From assembly GCA_046542305.1 (NCBI GenBank), contig JBKHBQ010000179.1, positions 1 to 8,332 on the forward strand: DNA of 8,332 bases. Direction: 5' to 3'. The notes under the pieces are model-generated. The model did not search any database and was not told the DNA's origin. It saw nothing but the letters and a program-made list of their open reading frames with translations. Below are positions 1 through 6,673 of this stretch, piece after piece; the stretch's first letter is position 1, and every line of letters begins with the position of its first letter. Source of the stretch: JBKHBQ01 sp046542305 (GTDB taxonomy: Bacteria > Bacteroidota > Bacteroidia > Bacteroidales > 4484-276). A program made the position numbers and the translations under genes.

Positions 1-2
1 CT

Positions 3-1985
3 CATCCCCAACTACATGATTTTTTTCACATCATATTTGATAAGATGCAGGAAAGTGCCATGCTGTTCGAAAGTAATGGCACCTTATTAAAATGTAATCC
101 GGCCTGCCTGCGCCTCCATGGACTAACCGAGGGTGAAGCATTGCTGTTTTGCAAGAATCCGGGTGAAAATTTCGCGATTTATGATCTTTATCACCAGGAG
201 CTACCAATTGAGCAATGGCCCTATAGCAGGGTGCTCAATGGTGAGGAATTCAGCAAGGTGAAATTGAAAGTGGTGCGGAAGGATACCGGCAAAACTTTTT
301 TTGGCAGCTTTAGCGGAAAACCGGAATATGATGCCAATGGCAAATTTATGGTGGGTGTTATTTTTATCAACGACATTACCGAAGAAATTGCAGCCAGGCA
401 GGAACTCTACAGCGAACTGATAAAACATCAAGATAACGATCATGAACTGGCCCGGTACCAGCAACAGTTGAAGGAAGACCGGCAATTGCTGCAAACCATT
501 ATCGATACCATACCGGTAATGGTGGTGATCTACGATGAAAAAGTGCAAAAGGTTACCCTGAACAAAGCCGTGGAAGATATCACCGGATATTCAAACGACG
601 ACCTGTTGCATCACGACATTCTGGAGCTGGCCTACCCCGATCCGCTCTACCGGAAGGAGGTTTTCCGCTACATGCGTTCGCTGCAGCCCGGCTTTAAAGA
701 TCTTGTGATGCGTACAAAGGATGGCAGGGATATCGAAACAAGCTGGGCCAATGTGCGTATACCCGATGGCAGGCAGGTGGGCGTTGGCATCGATATCAGC
801 GAGCGGAAAAAAATTGAGGAAGCCATGCGCGATGCCATGCGGCGCTCAGAAACCGAGAGCAAAGTACAATATGCTTTTATCCAGAATATTTCGCATGAAG
901 TTCGCACTCCGATGAATTCGATCCTCGGATTTACCGAATTGTTGCAGAAAACCGTAATCGGAAGTACCGAAACGGAATATCTAGATGCCATTGATTTTAA
1001 CGGAAAGCAGCTCATGCGGCTCATCGATGATATTGTTGACTTTTCAAGGCTGGATAAAAATGAAATGTCGCTGTCGAAGGAGTATGTATCTGTAGGGAAA
1101 TTTATTGCCCGTTCACGGATGCTCATGCCTGGTTTAAAGCGAAAATACAAGCGAAATCACCTAAATCTGGTGTTAAAGGAGCCTTTCGACCGCAGCCGCG
1201 AAATTATCCTTCACACCGATATTCACCGGCTTCAGCAGGTGCTGACTAACCTTATCACCAATGCCTTGAAGTTCACGGAGAAAGGCGGTGTAGAGTTCGG
1301 TTACAGGCTCCTCGAAAAGGAAGGTAAGGTTCTTTTTTATGTAAAAGACAGCGGTATGGGCATATCTCCCGAAGATCACGAGCGCGTGTTTAAACGTTTT
1401 AACCGGCTGCACGATACGCGCAAATCGGAATTCCGGGGTACCGGTCTGGGACTGGCCATCTGCAAACACCTTGTATCGCTTTTGGACGGAGAAATCTGGT
1501 TTGAATCCGAACCGGGAAAAGGATCTGTGTTTTATTTTACCCATCCCTTTTACAGAATCGAGGAAGTGCCCGCCGACCAGCCGGTTTACAACGAAGAAAA
1601 CGGGGAAATTGTGCCTTTGCTCGACGACAAAACCATCCTGATCGTAGAGGACGATCCTTTCAGTTTCCTCATGCTGCAGGGTATGCTCCTCGACACACGT
1701 GCCAACATCCTTCATGCCGACACGGGACCCAAGGCAGTGGAATACTTTGACAAGAATGAGGTGGATCTGGTGCTGCTTGATATTCGGCTGCCCGAAATGG
1801 ACGGTTACCAGGTGATCGAAAAGATCAGAGAAATAAATGCGGATGTGCCGGTTGTGGCACAAACTGCCAATGCGCTGCACGTTGACAGGGAGAAAAGCAA
1901 AATGGCAGGTTTCGAAGACCATGTGTCAAAGCCCATTTCCATGGAAGTGCTGTATGCCATGCTGAACACTTATCTGGTGCAGTAG
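3..1985 (+). CDS. Hybrid sensor histidine kinase/response regulator (PAS-PAS-HisKA-HATPase-REC), 5' end outside window
   Basis: This is a cytoplasmic two-component hybrid kinase. Numbering from the first in-frame ATG (nt 45, 646 aa): PAS at about 1-115; a helical linker at about 118-150; a second PAS at about 150-255 ending in the usual DIS.R linker; HisKA with phospho-acceptor H284 in NISHEVRTP; HATPase_c with N-box N406, DSGMGI (435-440) and GTGLGL (465-470); and a receiver domain with acidic pair D536/D537, phospho-acceptor D579, T607 and K629. I see no membrane helix in the visible part. The frame has no stop from nt 3 to the ATG, and the upstream codons read as the start of a PAS domain (HDFFHIIFDK before MQES). 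The real start is therefore to the left and ATG-45 is probably internal. The receiver is terminal with no output domain, so phosphate presumably passes to an Hpt protein or a separate regulator; none is encoded here. The ligand is unknown. The stop lies 9 nt from the convergent minus-strand frame. Confidence 0.95.
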   Translation, partial: HPQLHDFFHIIFDKMQESAMLFESNGTLLKCNPACLRLHGLTEGEALLFCKNPGENFAIYDLYHQELPIEQWPYSRVLNGEEFSKVKLKVVRKDTGKTFFGSFSGKPEYDANGKFMVGVIFINDITEEIAARQELYSELIKHQDNDHELARYQQQLKEDRQLLQTIIDTIPVMVVIYDEKVQKVTLNKAVEDITGYSNDDLLHHDILELAYPDPLYRKEVFRYMRSLQPGFKDLVMRTKDGRDIETSWANVRIPDGRQVGVGIDISERKKIEEAMRDAMRRSETESKVQYAFIQNISHEVRTPMNSILGFTELLQKTVIGSTETEYLDAIDFNGKQLMRLIDDIVDFSRLDKNEMSLSKEYVSVGKFIARSRMLMPGLKRKYKRNHLNLVLKEPFDRSREIILHTDIHRLQQVLTNLITNALKFTEKGGVEFGYRLLEKEGKVLFYVKDSGMGISPEDHERVFKRFNRLHDTRKSEFRGTGLGLAICKHLVSLLDGEIWFESEPGKGSVFYFTHPFYRIEEVPADQPVYNEENGEIVPLLDDKTILIVEDDPFSFLMLQGMLLDTRANILHADTGPKAVEYFDKNEVDLVLLDIRLPEMDGYQVIEKIREINADVPVVAQTANALHVDREKSKMAGFEDHVSKPISMEVLYAMLNTYLVQ

Positions 1986-1994
1986 GGAAAGCCG

Positions 1995-2216
1995 TTAATA
2001 ATACATCCAATAAGCTTTGATTTCACCCTTCGAATTGTATTCCAGGGCAGGGAATGGCAGCTTTACAAAGGTCATCAGCTGCTGTAATTCATTTGTGTAG
2101 CAATAAATACCCGCAGCATAACCTTCCAATGTCAGAAGAGCTTTGTTTTCATACACCAGTGGCTCAATTCCAAAAATGAAATTTTCAAATCTCCAGGAAA
2201 CTGTGCGCGAAGCCAA
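1995..2216 (-). CDS. Small hypothetical protein or gene remnant (73 aa, TTG start only)
   Basis: I do not recognise this protein. The frame encodes about 73 residues, rich in aromatic residues (for example GYAAGIYCY and AYWMYY at the C-terminus), with no signal peptide, membrane segment or catalytic motif. There is no usable ATG: the only near-start candidate is TTG at 2216-2214, and the frame is open upstream only to a TGA at 2249-2247 that overlaps the end of the thioredoxin gene. Codon choice resembles the neighbours, which favours real or formerly real coding sequence over chance. It lies 26 nt after the thioredoxin stop on the same strand and stops 9 nt from the convergent kinase stop. 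It could be a small co-transcribed protein, the C-terminal remnant of a gene that lost its 5' part (a short direct repeat sits at its start), or a chance frame. Confidence 0.35.
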   Translation of the reverse strand: MASRTVSWRFENFIFGIEPLVYENKALLTLEGYAAGIYCYTNELQQLMTFVKLPFPALEYNSKGEIKAYWMYY

Positions 2217-2237
2217 TGACGCGCAGCCAATGCGCGA
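2204..2237. repeat. Short GC-rich interleaved direct repeat
   Basis: AGCCAATG occurs at 2211-2218 and again at 2225-2232 (14 nt period), and TGCGCGA occurs at 2204-2210 and 2231-2237. Together they form a compact CGCG-rich duplicated block. It lies between the thioredoxin stop and the start region of the 73-aa frame, so it may be a small tandem duplication scar. No longer terminal repeats or target-site duplications are visible. Confidence 0.55.
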
Positions 2238-2242
2238 GCAAT

Positions 2243-2779
2243 TTAATCAAAGCTCCCCTTGAAATTATTTCTGAATGTCTGGAAAGTTTCTTCTTTATAG
2301 GCTCCTTCAGCGATGTAGTGAAGCACCGGCTCGAGCTTTTCAGGAGGATTGTAGCCGGGCAGAACGGTGATGAGCTTTACATCCTGATCGAGAAAAGCGA
2401 AAGAAGGGTAGGAGAGTTTGCCGTTGAGCAGCGCTGCAGCAAGCTGATGTGTGGAACGACGCTTGCCGGGGTTGGGGTTTACGTATTTCTGCCCGCTGAT
2501 TGTGATGGGTTCGGCGCCTTCGGCATTAAATTTTACAGGCCAGAAGTGTTCGTTCATGTATTGTACAATTACCGGATCGGTAAAGGTGTTGGCATCCATT
2601 TTTTTGCACCAGCCGCACCAGTCGGTGTACACGTCGATAAAAAATTTCTTCGGGTTTTTCTTGTTTAGTTCCACTGCCTCTTCAATGCTGTACCATTTTA
2701 TTTTGTTGTCCTCCTGGGCTCGTAGCGAAAATCCGGAAAGAAAAAGAAAAATTATGGCAAGTGATGTGATGCGTTTCAT
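2243..2779 (-). CDS. Exported thioredoxin-fold (thioredoxin_7-like) protein, CGWC active site
   Basis: A 178-aa secreted or periplasmic thiol-disulfide protein. Residues 1-21 form a signal peptide: a KR N-terminus, a hydrophobic core (IIFLFLSGF), and likely cleavage after LRA before QED. The thioredoxin fold follows: beta strand FFIDVYTDWCGWCKKMD at about 47-62 with redox cysteines C55 and C58, then a DPVIVQYMNEHFWPVKFNAE helix/strand, and the cis-proline P125 in LSYPSFAFLD. The region between (EPITISGQKY...NPGKRRS) is the insertion common in the 'thioredoxin family protein/DUF255-like' group of Bacteroidetes. Such proteins usually reduce or shuffle disulfides of envelope proteins; the specific substrate cannot be told from sequence. 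The lysine after CGWC and the short C-terminal helix are typical, and the end looks natural, so the downstream 73-aa frame is not its missing tail. A candidate -7 box lies 32 nt upstream of the ATG. Confidence 0.9.
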   Translation of the reverse strand: MKRITSLAIIFLFLSGFSLRAQEDNKIKWYSIEEAVELNKKNPKKFFIDVYTDWCGWCKKMDANTFTDPVIVQYMNEHFWPVKFNAEGAEPITISGQKYVNPNPGKRRSTHQLAAALLNGKLSYPSFAFLDQDVKLITVLPGYNPPEKLEPVLHYIAEGAYKEETFQTFRNNFKGSFD

Positions 2780-2810
2780 ATTCTGATTTTTAAATATGTA
2801 AATGAAAACT

Positions 2811-2818
2811 CAAAAATA
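2811..2818 (-). promoter_or_regulatory. Candidate Bacteroidetes -7 promoter box for the thioredoxin gene
   Basis: Read on the minus strand the bases are TATTTTTG, an exact match to the Bacteroidetes -7 consensus TAnnTTTG. It sits in the 72-nt gap between smpB and the thioredoxin gene and would start a transcript with a leader of roughly 25 nt. I found no convincing TTG -33 element at the expected distance, so this rests on the -7 box alone. Confidence 0.45.
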
Positions 2819-2851
2819 GGGCGGGAAATTTTACCGGAAAAATAAGAAATG

Positions 2852-3298
2852 TTAAAATCCGGCCCTTTCCAGGTCGCGTTTGATGTCTTTTTTCTTTATG
2901 GTGTCGCGTTTGTCGTAGTAGTGCTTACCCTTGGCCAGGGCGATGTTAAGCTTGGCCAGACCTTTTTCGTTCACAAAAAGGAGCGTGGGAATGATCGTGA
3001 ATCCCTTTTCGTTTACTTTGCCCTGGAGCTTTTTCAGTTCGCGGCGGGTGAGCAGCAGCTTGCGGTCGCGCTTGGGCTCGTGGTTGTAAATGGTGCCTTC
3101 GGTGTAAATGGCGATGTGCATGTCTCTTACAAACAATTCGTCGCCTTTAAATGTACAGAAAGCCTCGGCGATGCTGGCCTTGCCCTGCCGGATGGATTTG
3201 ATTTCCGTGCCGGTAAGCTGCAGGCCCGCCGTAAATTCCTCCACAAGAAAATACTGATATGAAGCCTTTTTATTTTTTATTTCGATCTGGTTTGCCAT
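2852..3298 (-). CDS. smpB: SsrA-binding protein SmpB
   Basis: SmpB is the RNA-binding partner of tmRNA (SsrA) in trans-translation, bringing tmRNA to stalled ribosomes so that the stuck peptide is tagged for degradation and the ribosome freed. The 148-aa protein is full length for the family. It shows the OB-fold signatures GTEIKSIRQGKASI (30-43) and YTEGTIYNHEPKRDRKLLL (65-83), and the basic C-terminal tail AKGKHYYDKRDTIKKKD (122-138) that enters the ribosomal mRNA channel. I chose the ATG at 3298-3296 (MANQIEIKNK). An in-frame TTG at 3307 would add three residues, but that TTG is part of an exact -7 promoter box, so it cannot sensibly be the start. The tmRNA gene itself is not in this window. 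The gene is probably transcribed on its own or as a readthrough extension of the upstream operon. Confidence 0.97.
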   Translation of the reverse strand: MANQIEIKNKKASYQYFLVEEFTAGLQLTGTEIKSIRQGKASIAEAFCTFKGDELFVRDMHIAIYTEGTIYNHEPKRDRKLLLTRRELKKLQGKVNEKGFTIIPTLLFVNEKGLAKLNIALAKGKHYYDKRDTIKKKDIKRDLERAGF

Positions 3299-3304
3299 AT
3301 AGTG

Positions 3305-3312
3305 CAAAGGTA
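3305..3312 (-). promoter_or_regulatory. Candidate -7 promoter box of smpB
   Basis: The minus strand reads TACCTTTG, an exact TAnnTTTG match. The last G is only 6 nt before the smpB ATG, so the predicted transcription start would fall at or within a few nt of the ATG, giving a leaderless or nearly leaderless mRNA. No clear -33 TTG is visible upstream. Confidence 0.5.
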
Positions 3313-3345
3313 ATAAACAGAAAGTACGCCGGATGAATGCGTTCC

Positions 3346-3367
3346 TAAAAAAAGCTTAAACGGCTTT
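3346..3367 (-). terminator. Weak Rho-independent-like hairpin at end of the glycosyltransferase-SDR operon
   Basis: On the minus strand AAAGC (3367-3363) and GCTTT (3355-3351) form a 5-bp stem around a 7-nt loop, CGTTTAA, that contains the SDR stop codon, and the run of T continues to 3347. The stem is short and AT-rich, so termination may be partial, allowing readthrough into smpB. Confidence 0.3.
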
Positions 3368-4363
3368 CGCGGAGGCTGTGGGCACTTCCTGAAGCCTGAT
3401 CACCTCCTCGGGCCGTGCATTGATGAAGTGGTCCCAGTTGTTGCCGATCTCTTTCAGTGTAAACGTGAGCGCCTCTTCGAGCGGCGTGGGTTTAAAATCC
3501 AGGTCGACGATGAGCTGCCGGGTGTTGAGGTGCGAATCCTGAAGAATGCCCTTCACATGCTCGGCCGTAAACACCGGCACTTTTTGAGTAGCCTGGAAAA
3601 ACTTTCCCAGCGAGGAGGCCACAAAAACCGGCAGCGGCACAAAGAGTTTTTGCTGTTTTCTGATCTTCAGGATGGCCCGGATGAGATTCTTAAAGCTGAT
3701 TACGGTATCACCGGCGATTTCGTAAACTTTGTTCCTGCTGTTGGGGTTTTCTACTGACTTAACGATGTATCTGGCGAAATCCTTTACAAAGATGGGATGC
3801 TGGGTTTGTTTGCCCGATCCGATGAGCGGCACGGCCACCGGAAAGCGAAAAACATTTTTCAGCACCCGGTTGATGCCGAGGCTTTCGGGTCCGAGGATCA
3901 TGGCCGGGATGAACACCGTGTAGTCGAGGCTGGATTTTTCGAGGATTTTCTGCCCTTCAAGTTTGGTGATCCCGTAAGGACCTTTGATCTTTTTGAGCAC
4001 CACCACGCTGCTGATCTGCACAAATTTTTTGATGCCGCTGACATTGGCGAAATCGATCATTTTTTGCACACCTCCGGCATTTACGGCGTAATTGGCATCG
4101 TAATCGGAACTGCCCAGCAGCGCAGCCGCGTTGATGATTCCGGCAATTTCCTTTCCTTCTGTGATTTTTTTAATGCCTTCCTGTGGCAGAATGTCTTTGG
4201 TGATATCGCAATGGATGTATTCGATGTCAGGGTGCTCAATTATGGTAGACCGCACGTGGTCGTACTTAAATGCGATCACGCCGTAGTTTTGCCTTACCGC
4301 TTCGGCGAGTACGTATTTTCCGAGGTATCCGTTAGCTCCCGTAACAATCAGGTATTTCTTCAT
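3356..4363 (-). CDS. NAD(P)-dependent epimerase/dehydratase-like protein (extended/atypical SDR)
   Basis: A 335-aa cytoplasmic short-chain dehydrogenase/reductase. The Rossmann dinucleotide motif is at the N-terminus (TGANGYLG, 8-15). A CDIT element (52-55) marks the adenine-binding region, NAA (78-80) lies in the central strand, and S118/S119 with Y130-x3-K134 (YGITK) supply the catalytic triad. HPIFVKDFARYIV (189-201) is the conserved segment following substrate binding in NAD-dependent epimerases and 3-beta-HSD-like enzymes. Family members oxidise, reduce or epimerise nucleotide sugars or lipid-linked substrates; the spacing does not let me assign a specific substrate such as UDP-glucose. 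It is the last gene of the operon, 18 nt after the flippase-like gene, so it most likely acts on the glycan or lipid made by the upstream enzymes. The start is the ATG at 4363, where the Rossmann strand begins at once (MKKYLIVTG). Confidence 0.9.
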   Translation of the reverse strand: MKKYLIVTGANGYLGKYVLAEAVRQNYGVIAFKYDHVRSTIIEHPDIEYIHCDITKDILPQEGIKKITEGKEIAGIINAAALLGSSDYDANYAVNAGGVQKMIDFANVSGIKKFVQISSVVVLKKIKGPYGITKLEGQKILEKSSLDYTVFIPAMILGPESLGINRVLKNVFRFPVAVPLIGSGKQTQHPIFVKDFARYIVKSVENPNSRNKVYEIAGDTVISFKNLIRAILKIRKQQKLFVPLPVFVASSLGKFFQATQKVPVFTAEHVKGILQDSHLNTRQLIVDLDFKPTPLEEALTFTLKEIGNNWDHFINARPEEVIRLQEVPTASAKAV

Positions 4364-4381
4364 TTCTTCAGGTTTAAAACA

Positions 4382-5335
4382 TCAATTTTGTATTTCGGAT
4401 TTCCTGATGTGGTTCCGGTCCATGATCAGGAAAACTTGTCCGAGGATCATCGAGATCAGTCCGCCGCCGATCTGCGCCACCAGAAAGATCGCAAAGGAAA
4501 AGGCCAATACAGTGCTTTCGGCGTACGCATTAAATATGCTCAGAAAAATCAGTTCCCGCGTTCCCAGGCCCATCACGGTAACGGGCAGCATGTTTACCAG
4601 TCCGGCCACGGCAACCCCGGCACCTGTATCCACCAAGCCGAGTGGCAGCCCTACACTTTGTGCCAGGTAATAGCAGGAAATAAAATAGCTGTAGTTGCTC
4701 AAAACCGACAGCAGCAGGATAAGCGCAACGGTTCCTTTACGATATTGCTTGCCTTTTATTATGATGGATGATGATTTTTTTGAGATCCTGTGCAGGATTT
4801 TCTGAAGCAGGGCAAGGATTTTACGGGAACTCAGCAAGAGGTACGAAACCACCCCGAGCGCAAGGCCGATGAGCAGAAACAGGTATTTAAATCCCGATTC
4901 CATTTCGAGGCTGTGGCCAAAAAACAGCGCCATTACCGCCACCAGCACGAAAATGCTGATGTCGAAACCACGCTCCGATATCACGCGGATCAGGGCATTT
5001 ACCTTGTCGCTTTTTTCCTTTTCGTGTCCGGCTTTCATCATTTCGCCAAGCCTGCCGGGAGTGACCACCCCGATGGCATAGCTTTCGAAAAACCGGCCAA
5101 AGGTCCTGATCCAATACATCCTGTGTGCGCGGCCATCGTTCATGATGTGCCAGCGGATGCCTTTGAAAAGCAGCAGCAGAACCTGGAACAGAATGGCAAG
5201 GAGAAACGGATAGATACTGATGTCGCGCAGTACTTCGAAAATCCTGCCCAAATCCACCCGGGTAAGGATCACAATAAAAATGACGATCCCCAGCAGCCGC
5301 AAGATCAGGAAGAAACTGAATTTCTTTTTTTTCAT
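4382..5335 (-). CDS. Lysylphosphatidylglycerol synthase TM-like / flippase-like integral membrane protein
   Basis: A 317-aa polytopic inner-membrane protein with about seven or eight hydrophobic segments (approximately 8-26, 40-58, 84-93, 125-141, 150-168, 203-225, 238-260 and 265-305). It carries the signatures of the LPG_synthase_TM family (UPF0104/AglD-like): KGIRWHIM (58-65), GVVTPGRLGE (89-98), ERGFD (121-125), and the paired segment NMLPVTVMGLGTREL (248-262). It lacks the C-terminal soluble lysyl-transferase domain of MprF, so it is the stand-alone membrane type often found beside polysaccharide and glycolipid genes and proposed to move or modify lipid-linked substrates; that role is inferred. 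It sits 12 nt after the FrhB-like gene and 18 nt before the SDR gene. The start codon is followed directly by a run of eight A, coding for MKKKK. Confidence 0.9.
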   Translation of the reverse strand: MKKKKFSFFLILRLLGIVIFIVILTRVDLGRIFEVLRDISIYPFLLAILFQVLLLLFKGIRWHIMNDGRAHRMYWIRTFGRFFESYAIGVVTPGRLGEMMKAGHEKEKSDKVNALIRVISERGFDISIFVLVAVMALFFGHSLEMESGFKYLFLLIGLALGVVSYLLLSSRKILALLQKILHRISKKSSSIIIKGKQYRKGTVALILLLSVLSNYSYFISCYYLAQSVGLPLGLVDTGAGVAVAGLVNMLPVTVMGLGTRELIFLSIFNAYAESTVLAFSFAIFLVAQIGGGLISMILGQVFLIMDRNHIRKSEIQN

Positions 5336-5347
5336 GGCTTTCCCGGA

Positions 5348-6130
5348 TTATTTCAGGTCGCGGCGTTTTATTTTTTTGGTGCTGTTTTTCCAGGCCGTTC
5401 TGGCTTTTTCGAACAGCTTTCCGATGAATCCCGGCGGGAATTGTTCCACGGTCCATCGTGCCGGCCTTGTGCTCAGAACAATGAACAATGAGCTGATCAC
5501 CATTTCCATCATATAACGGCTAAAGCTGAAACCGCCCAGGGTATATCCATAATCAGGGATGGCTTTACCGGTTAGCTTCCTGAATTGGATGCGGATAAAG
5601 CTGCCCCGTTTTTTGAAATCGTAGCCGTGGCTGTGCATTTTTATGGCTTCGGCTTCGGTGATGGCATCCGCCGTCAAACGGCCTTCCTTTACCATTTCTT
5701 CGATAATCTGCTGCCCGGCAGTTGTGCGCGTAATGATCATCGAAAAACCTTTCCCGCGTTCCTCGTACCTTGGTGCCCAGGCATCGCCGCCGCTGATGTC
5801 GGTGAACTCGTTGGTGAAGTCGGTGCAATACAAGCTGTTTTTCAGCACATGGAACGGGATCAGGTAGTTGGCATGAAACTTTTTGAGTTCGATCACACGT
5901 CCGGATTTCAGCTCGATGCGCATGTTGCCCGGCCATTCGCCGTGCCTGAACCACAGCTTTTCGATGTTGGTGTAATCCTTTTCGCCGTAGGTTTTCAAAA
6001 AACTTTTTACCGACGAAAAATAAAGCGTGTTCCCGTAAAAAGGGCCAAAAATGTATTTGATGTTCCTTACGGAAGGATCGTTGATTTTTTGCAGTTTACG
6101 AATCGATTGCACCTGCGGCGGGATGCCCAC
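5348..6130 (-). CDS. FrhB/FdhB (coenzyme F420 hydrogenase beta) family protein, C-terminal part after in-frame stop
   Basis: 260 aa starting at GTG 6130-6128, directly after an in-frame TAA that ends the preceding 180-aa part. The sequence is the FrhB_FdhB C-terminal domain: GIPPQVQSIRKLQ (2-14) matches the family's GxPCQxxxlRkL motif, followed by GPFYGNT (29-35), RHGEWPGNMRI (62-72), SLYCTDFTNEFTDISGGDAW (99-118) and GFSMIITRTTAGQQI (128-142). The last 50 residues contain a hydrophobic or amphipathic stretch (209-220) and a basic tail. Family members carry FAD and Fe-S clusters and pass electrons in F420-dependent or polysaccharide-linked redox enzymes. Here the usual cysteines in GxPC and GPFC are Pro and Tyr, so part of the cluster set is probably missing. 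GTG is an ordinary but weaker start, and the region upstream is coding, so translation would rely on reinitiation. It may be a non-functional half. Confidence 0.8.
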   Translation of the reverse strand: MGIPPQVQSIRKLQKINDPSVRNIKYIFGPFYGNTLYFSSVKSFLKTYGEKDYTNIEKLWFRHGEWPGNMRIELKSGRVIELKKFHANYLIPFHVLKNSLYCTDFTNEFTDISGGDAWAPRYEERGKGFSMIITRTTAGQQIIEEMVKEGRLTADAITEAEAIKMHSHGYDFKKRGSFIRIQFRKLTGKAIPDYGYTLGGFSFSRYMMEMVISSLFIVLSTRPARWTVEQFPPGFIGKLFEKARTAWKNSTKKIKRRDLK

Positions 6131-6673
6131 TTATGCCAGCGTGCCGTCGAATTTTTCAATCTCCGGAAGGATCTCGTTTACCGAGCTGATGGTGTACTTG
6201 CTCTGGGCCGCTTCCATAATCTGCTCGCTTGTGGTGGCGATAAACGGCTGACTCAGCCACGGCTTTTCGGGTGACATGCGCAGGGTGACCACCCCGTCGA
6301 TCCTGCCCTTTTCGAGCAGCCAGATCAGCACTGCTGAAATGATGCCTCCGCTGGCCGAATTTCGGCGTACCGCTTCATCGTTGGCAAAACCAATCATGAT
6401 GTTTTTGTACGCACCTATATATTCGTGGAAATGCGGTGCATTTTTATAAAAGTGATCGCGGTACTCAGGAAAACTGAAATATTTTCCTGAACATGCAGTC
6501 CACATGCGGTCGGCCAGTTCGTCATTCACTTCACTTGTGAGCACGGGCAGATAGCGGCCCTCACGGTTGCGGAATGTTGCCTTTCCTCCCGACAATCCCA
6601 CGCAGGAGCCGCAGCGGTTGCACAACTCCGAGCGCATCACCTTTTTTAATCGATCAATATTTTTCACAGACAT
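6131..6673 (-). CDS. FrhB/FdhB family protein, N-terminal part truncated by in-frame TAA
   Basis: 180 aa from ATG 6673. It has a ferredoxin-like cysteine start, LCNRCGSC (17-24: C18, C21, C24), without the usual fourth Cys-Pro; TACSGKYF (59-66, C61); the family signature RRNSASGGIISAVL (103-116); EKGRIDGVV (121-129) and QSKYTISSVNEILPEIE (157-173). The protein stops at FDGTLA-TAA at the point where the family continues into GIPPQ. The following 260-aa part is in the same frame with no intervening base, so the pair equals one FrhB/FdhB-like protein of about 441 residues, a normal length. The start overlaps the methyltransferase gene by 20 nt, which suggests translational coupling. Likely role: a redox or electron-transfer subunit acting on the glycan or lipid product of this operon (inference). 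Confidence 0.85.
   Translation of the reverse strand: MSVKNIDRLKKVMRSELCNRCGSCVGLSGGKATFRNREGRYLPVLTSEVNDELADRMWTACSGKYFSFPEYRDHFYKNAPHFHEYIGAYKNIMIGFANDEAVRRNSASGGIISAVLIWLLEKGRIDGVVTLRMSPEKPWLSQPFIATTSEQIMEAAQSKYTISSVNEILPEIEKFDGTLA

Noticed and set aside
2827..2842. Near-palindrome ATTTTACCGGAAAAAT after smpB as a terminator
   Set aside because: The arms are only five A/T pairs with an A-A mismatch around CCGG, leaving no sensible loop and no G/C-rich stem; too weak to call.
3305..3307. TTG as the smpB start codon, adding three residues
   Set aside because: The TTG belongs to an exact -7 promoter box, and known SmpB proteins start at or near the MANQIEIKNK equivalent.
3797..4771. Long plus-strand open frame (324 codons) opposite the SDR and flippase-like genes
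   Set aside because: It crosses two well-supported minus-strand genes, has no recognisable motif and is rich in His/Gln as expected from an antisense shadow.
4790..5491. Plus-strand open frame of 233 codons opposite the flippase-like gene
   Set aside because: It is antisense to clear membrane-protein coding sequence; its composition (HPE, DPQQPQDQEE) is that of a shadow frame.
6131..6133. Stop recoding (selenocysteine or pyrrolysine) in the FrhB-like gene
   Set aside because: The codon is TAA, not TGA or TAG, and TAA ends other genes here (thioredoxin, smpB, SDR), so neither known recoding nor codon reassignment fits.
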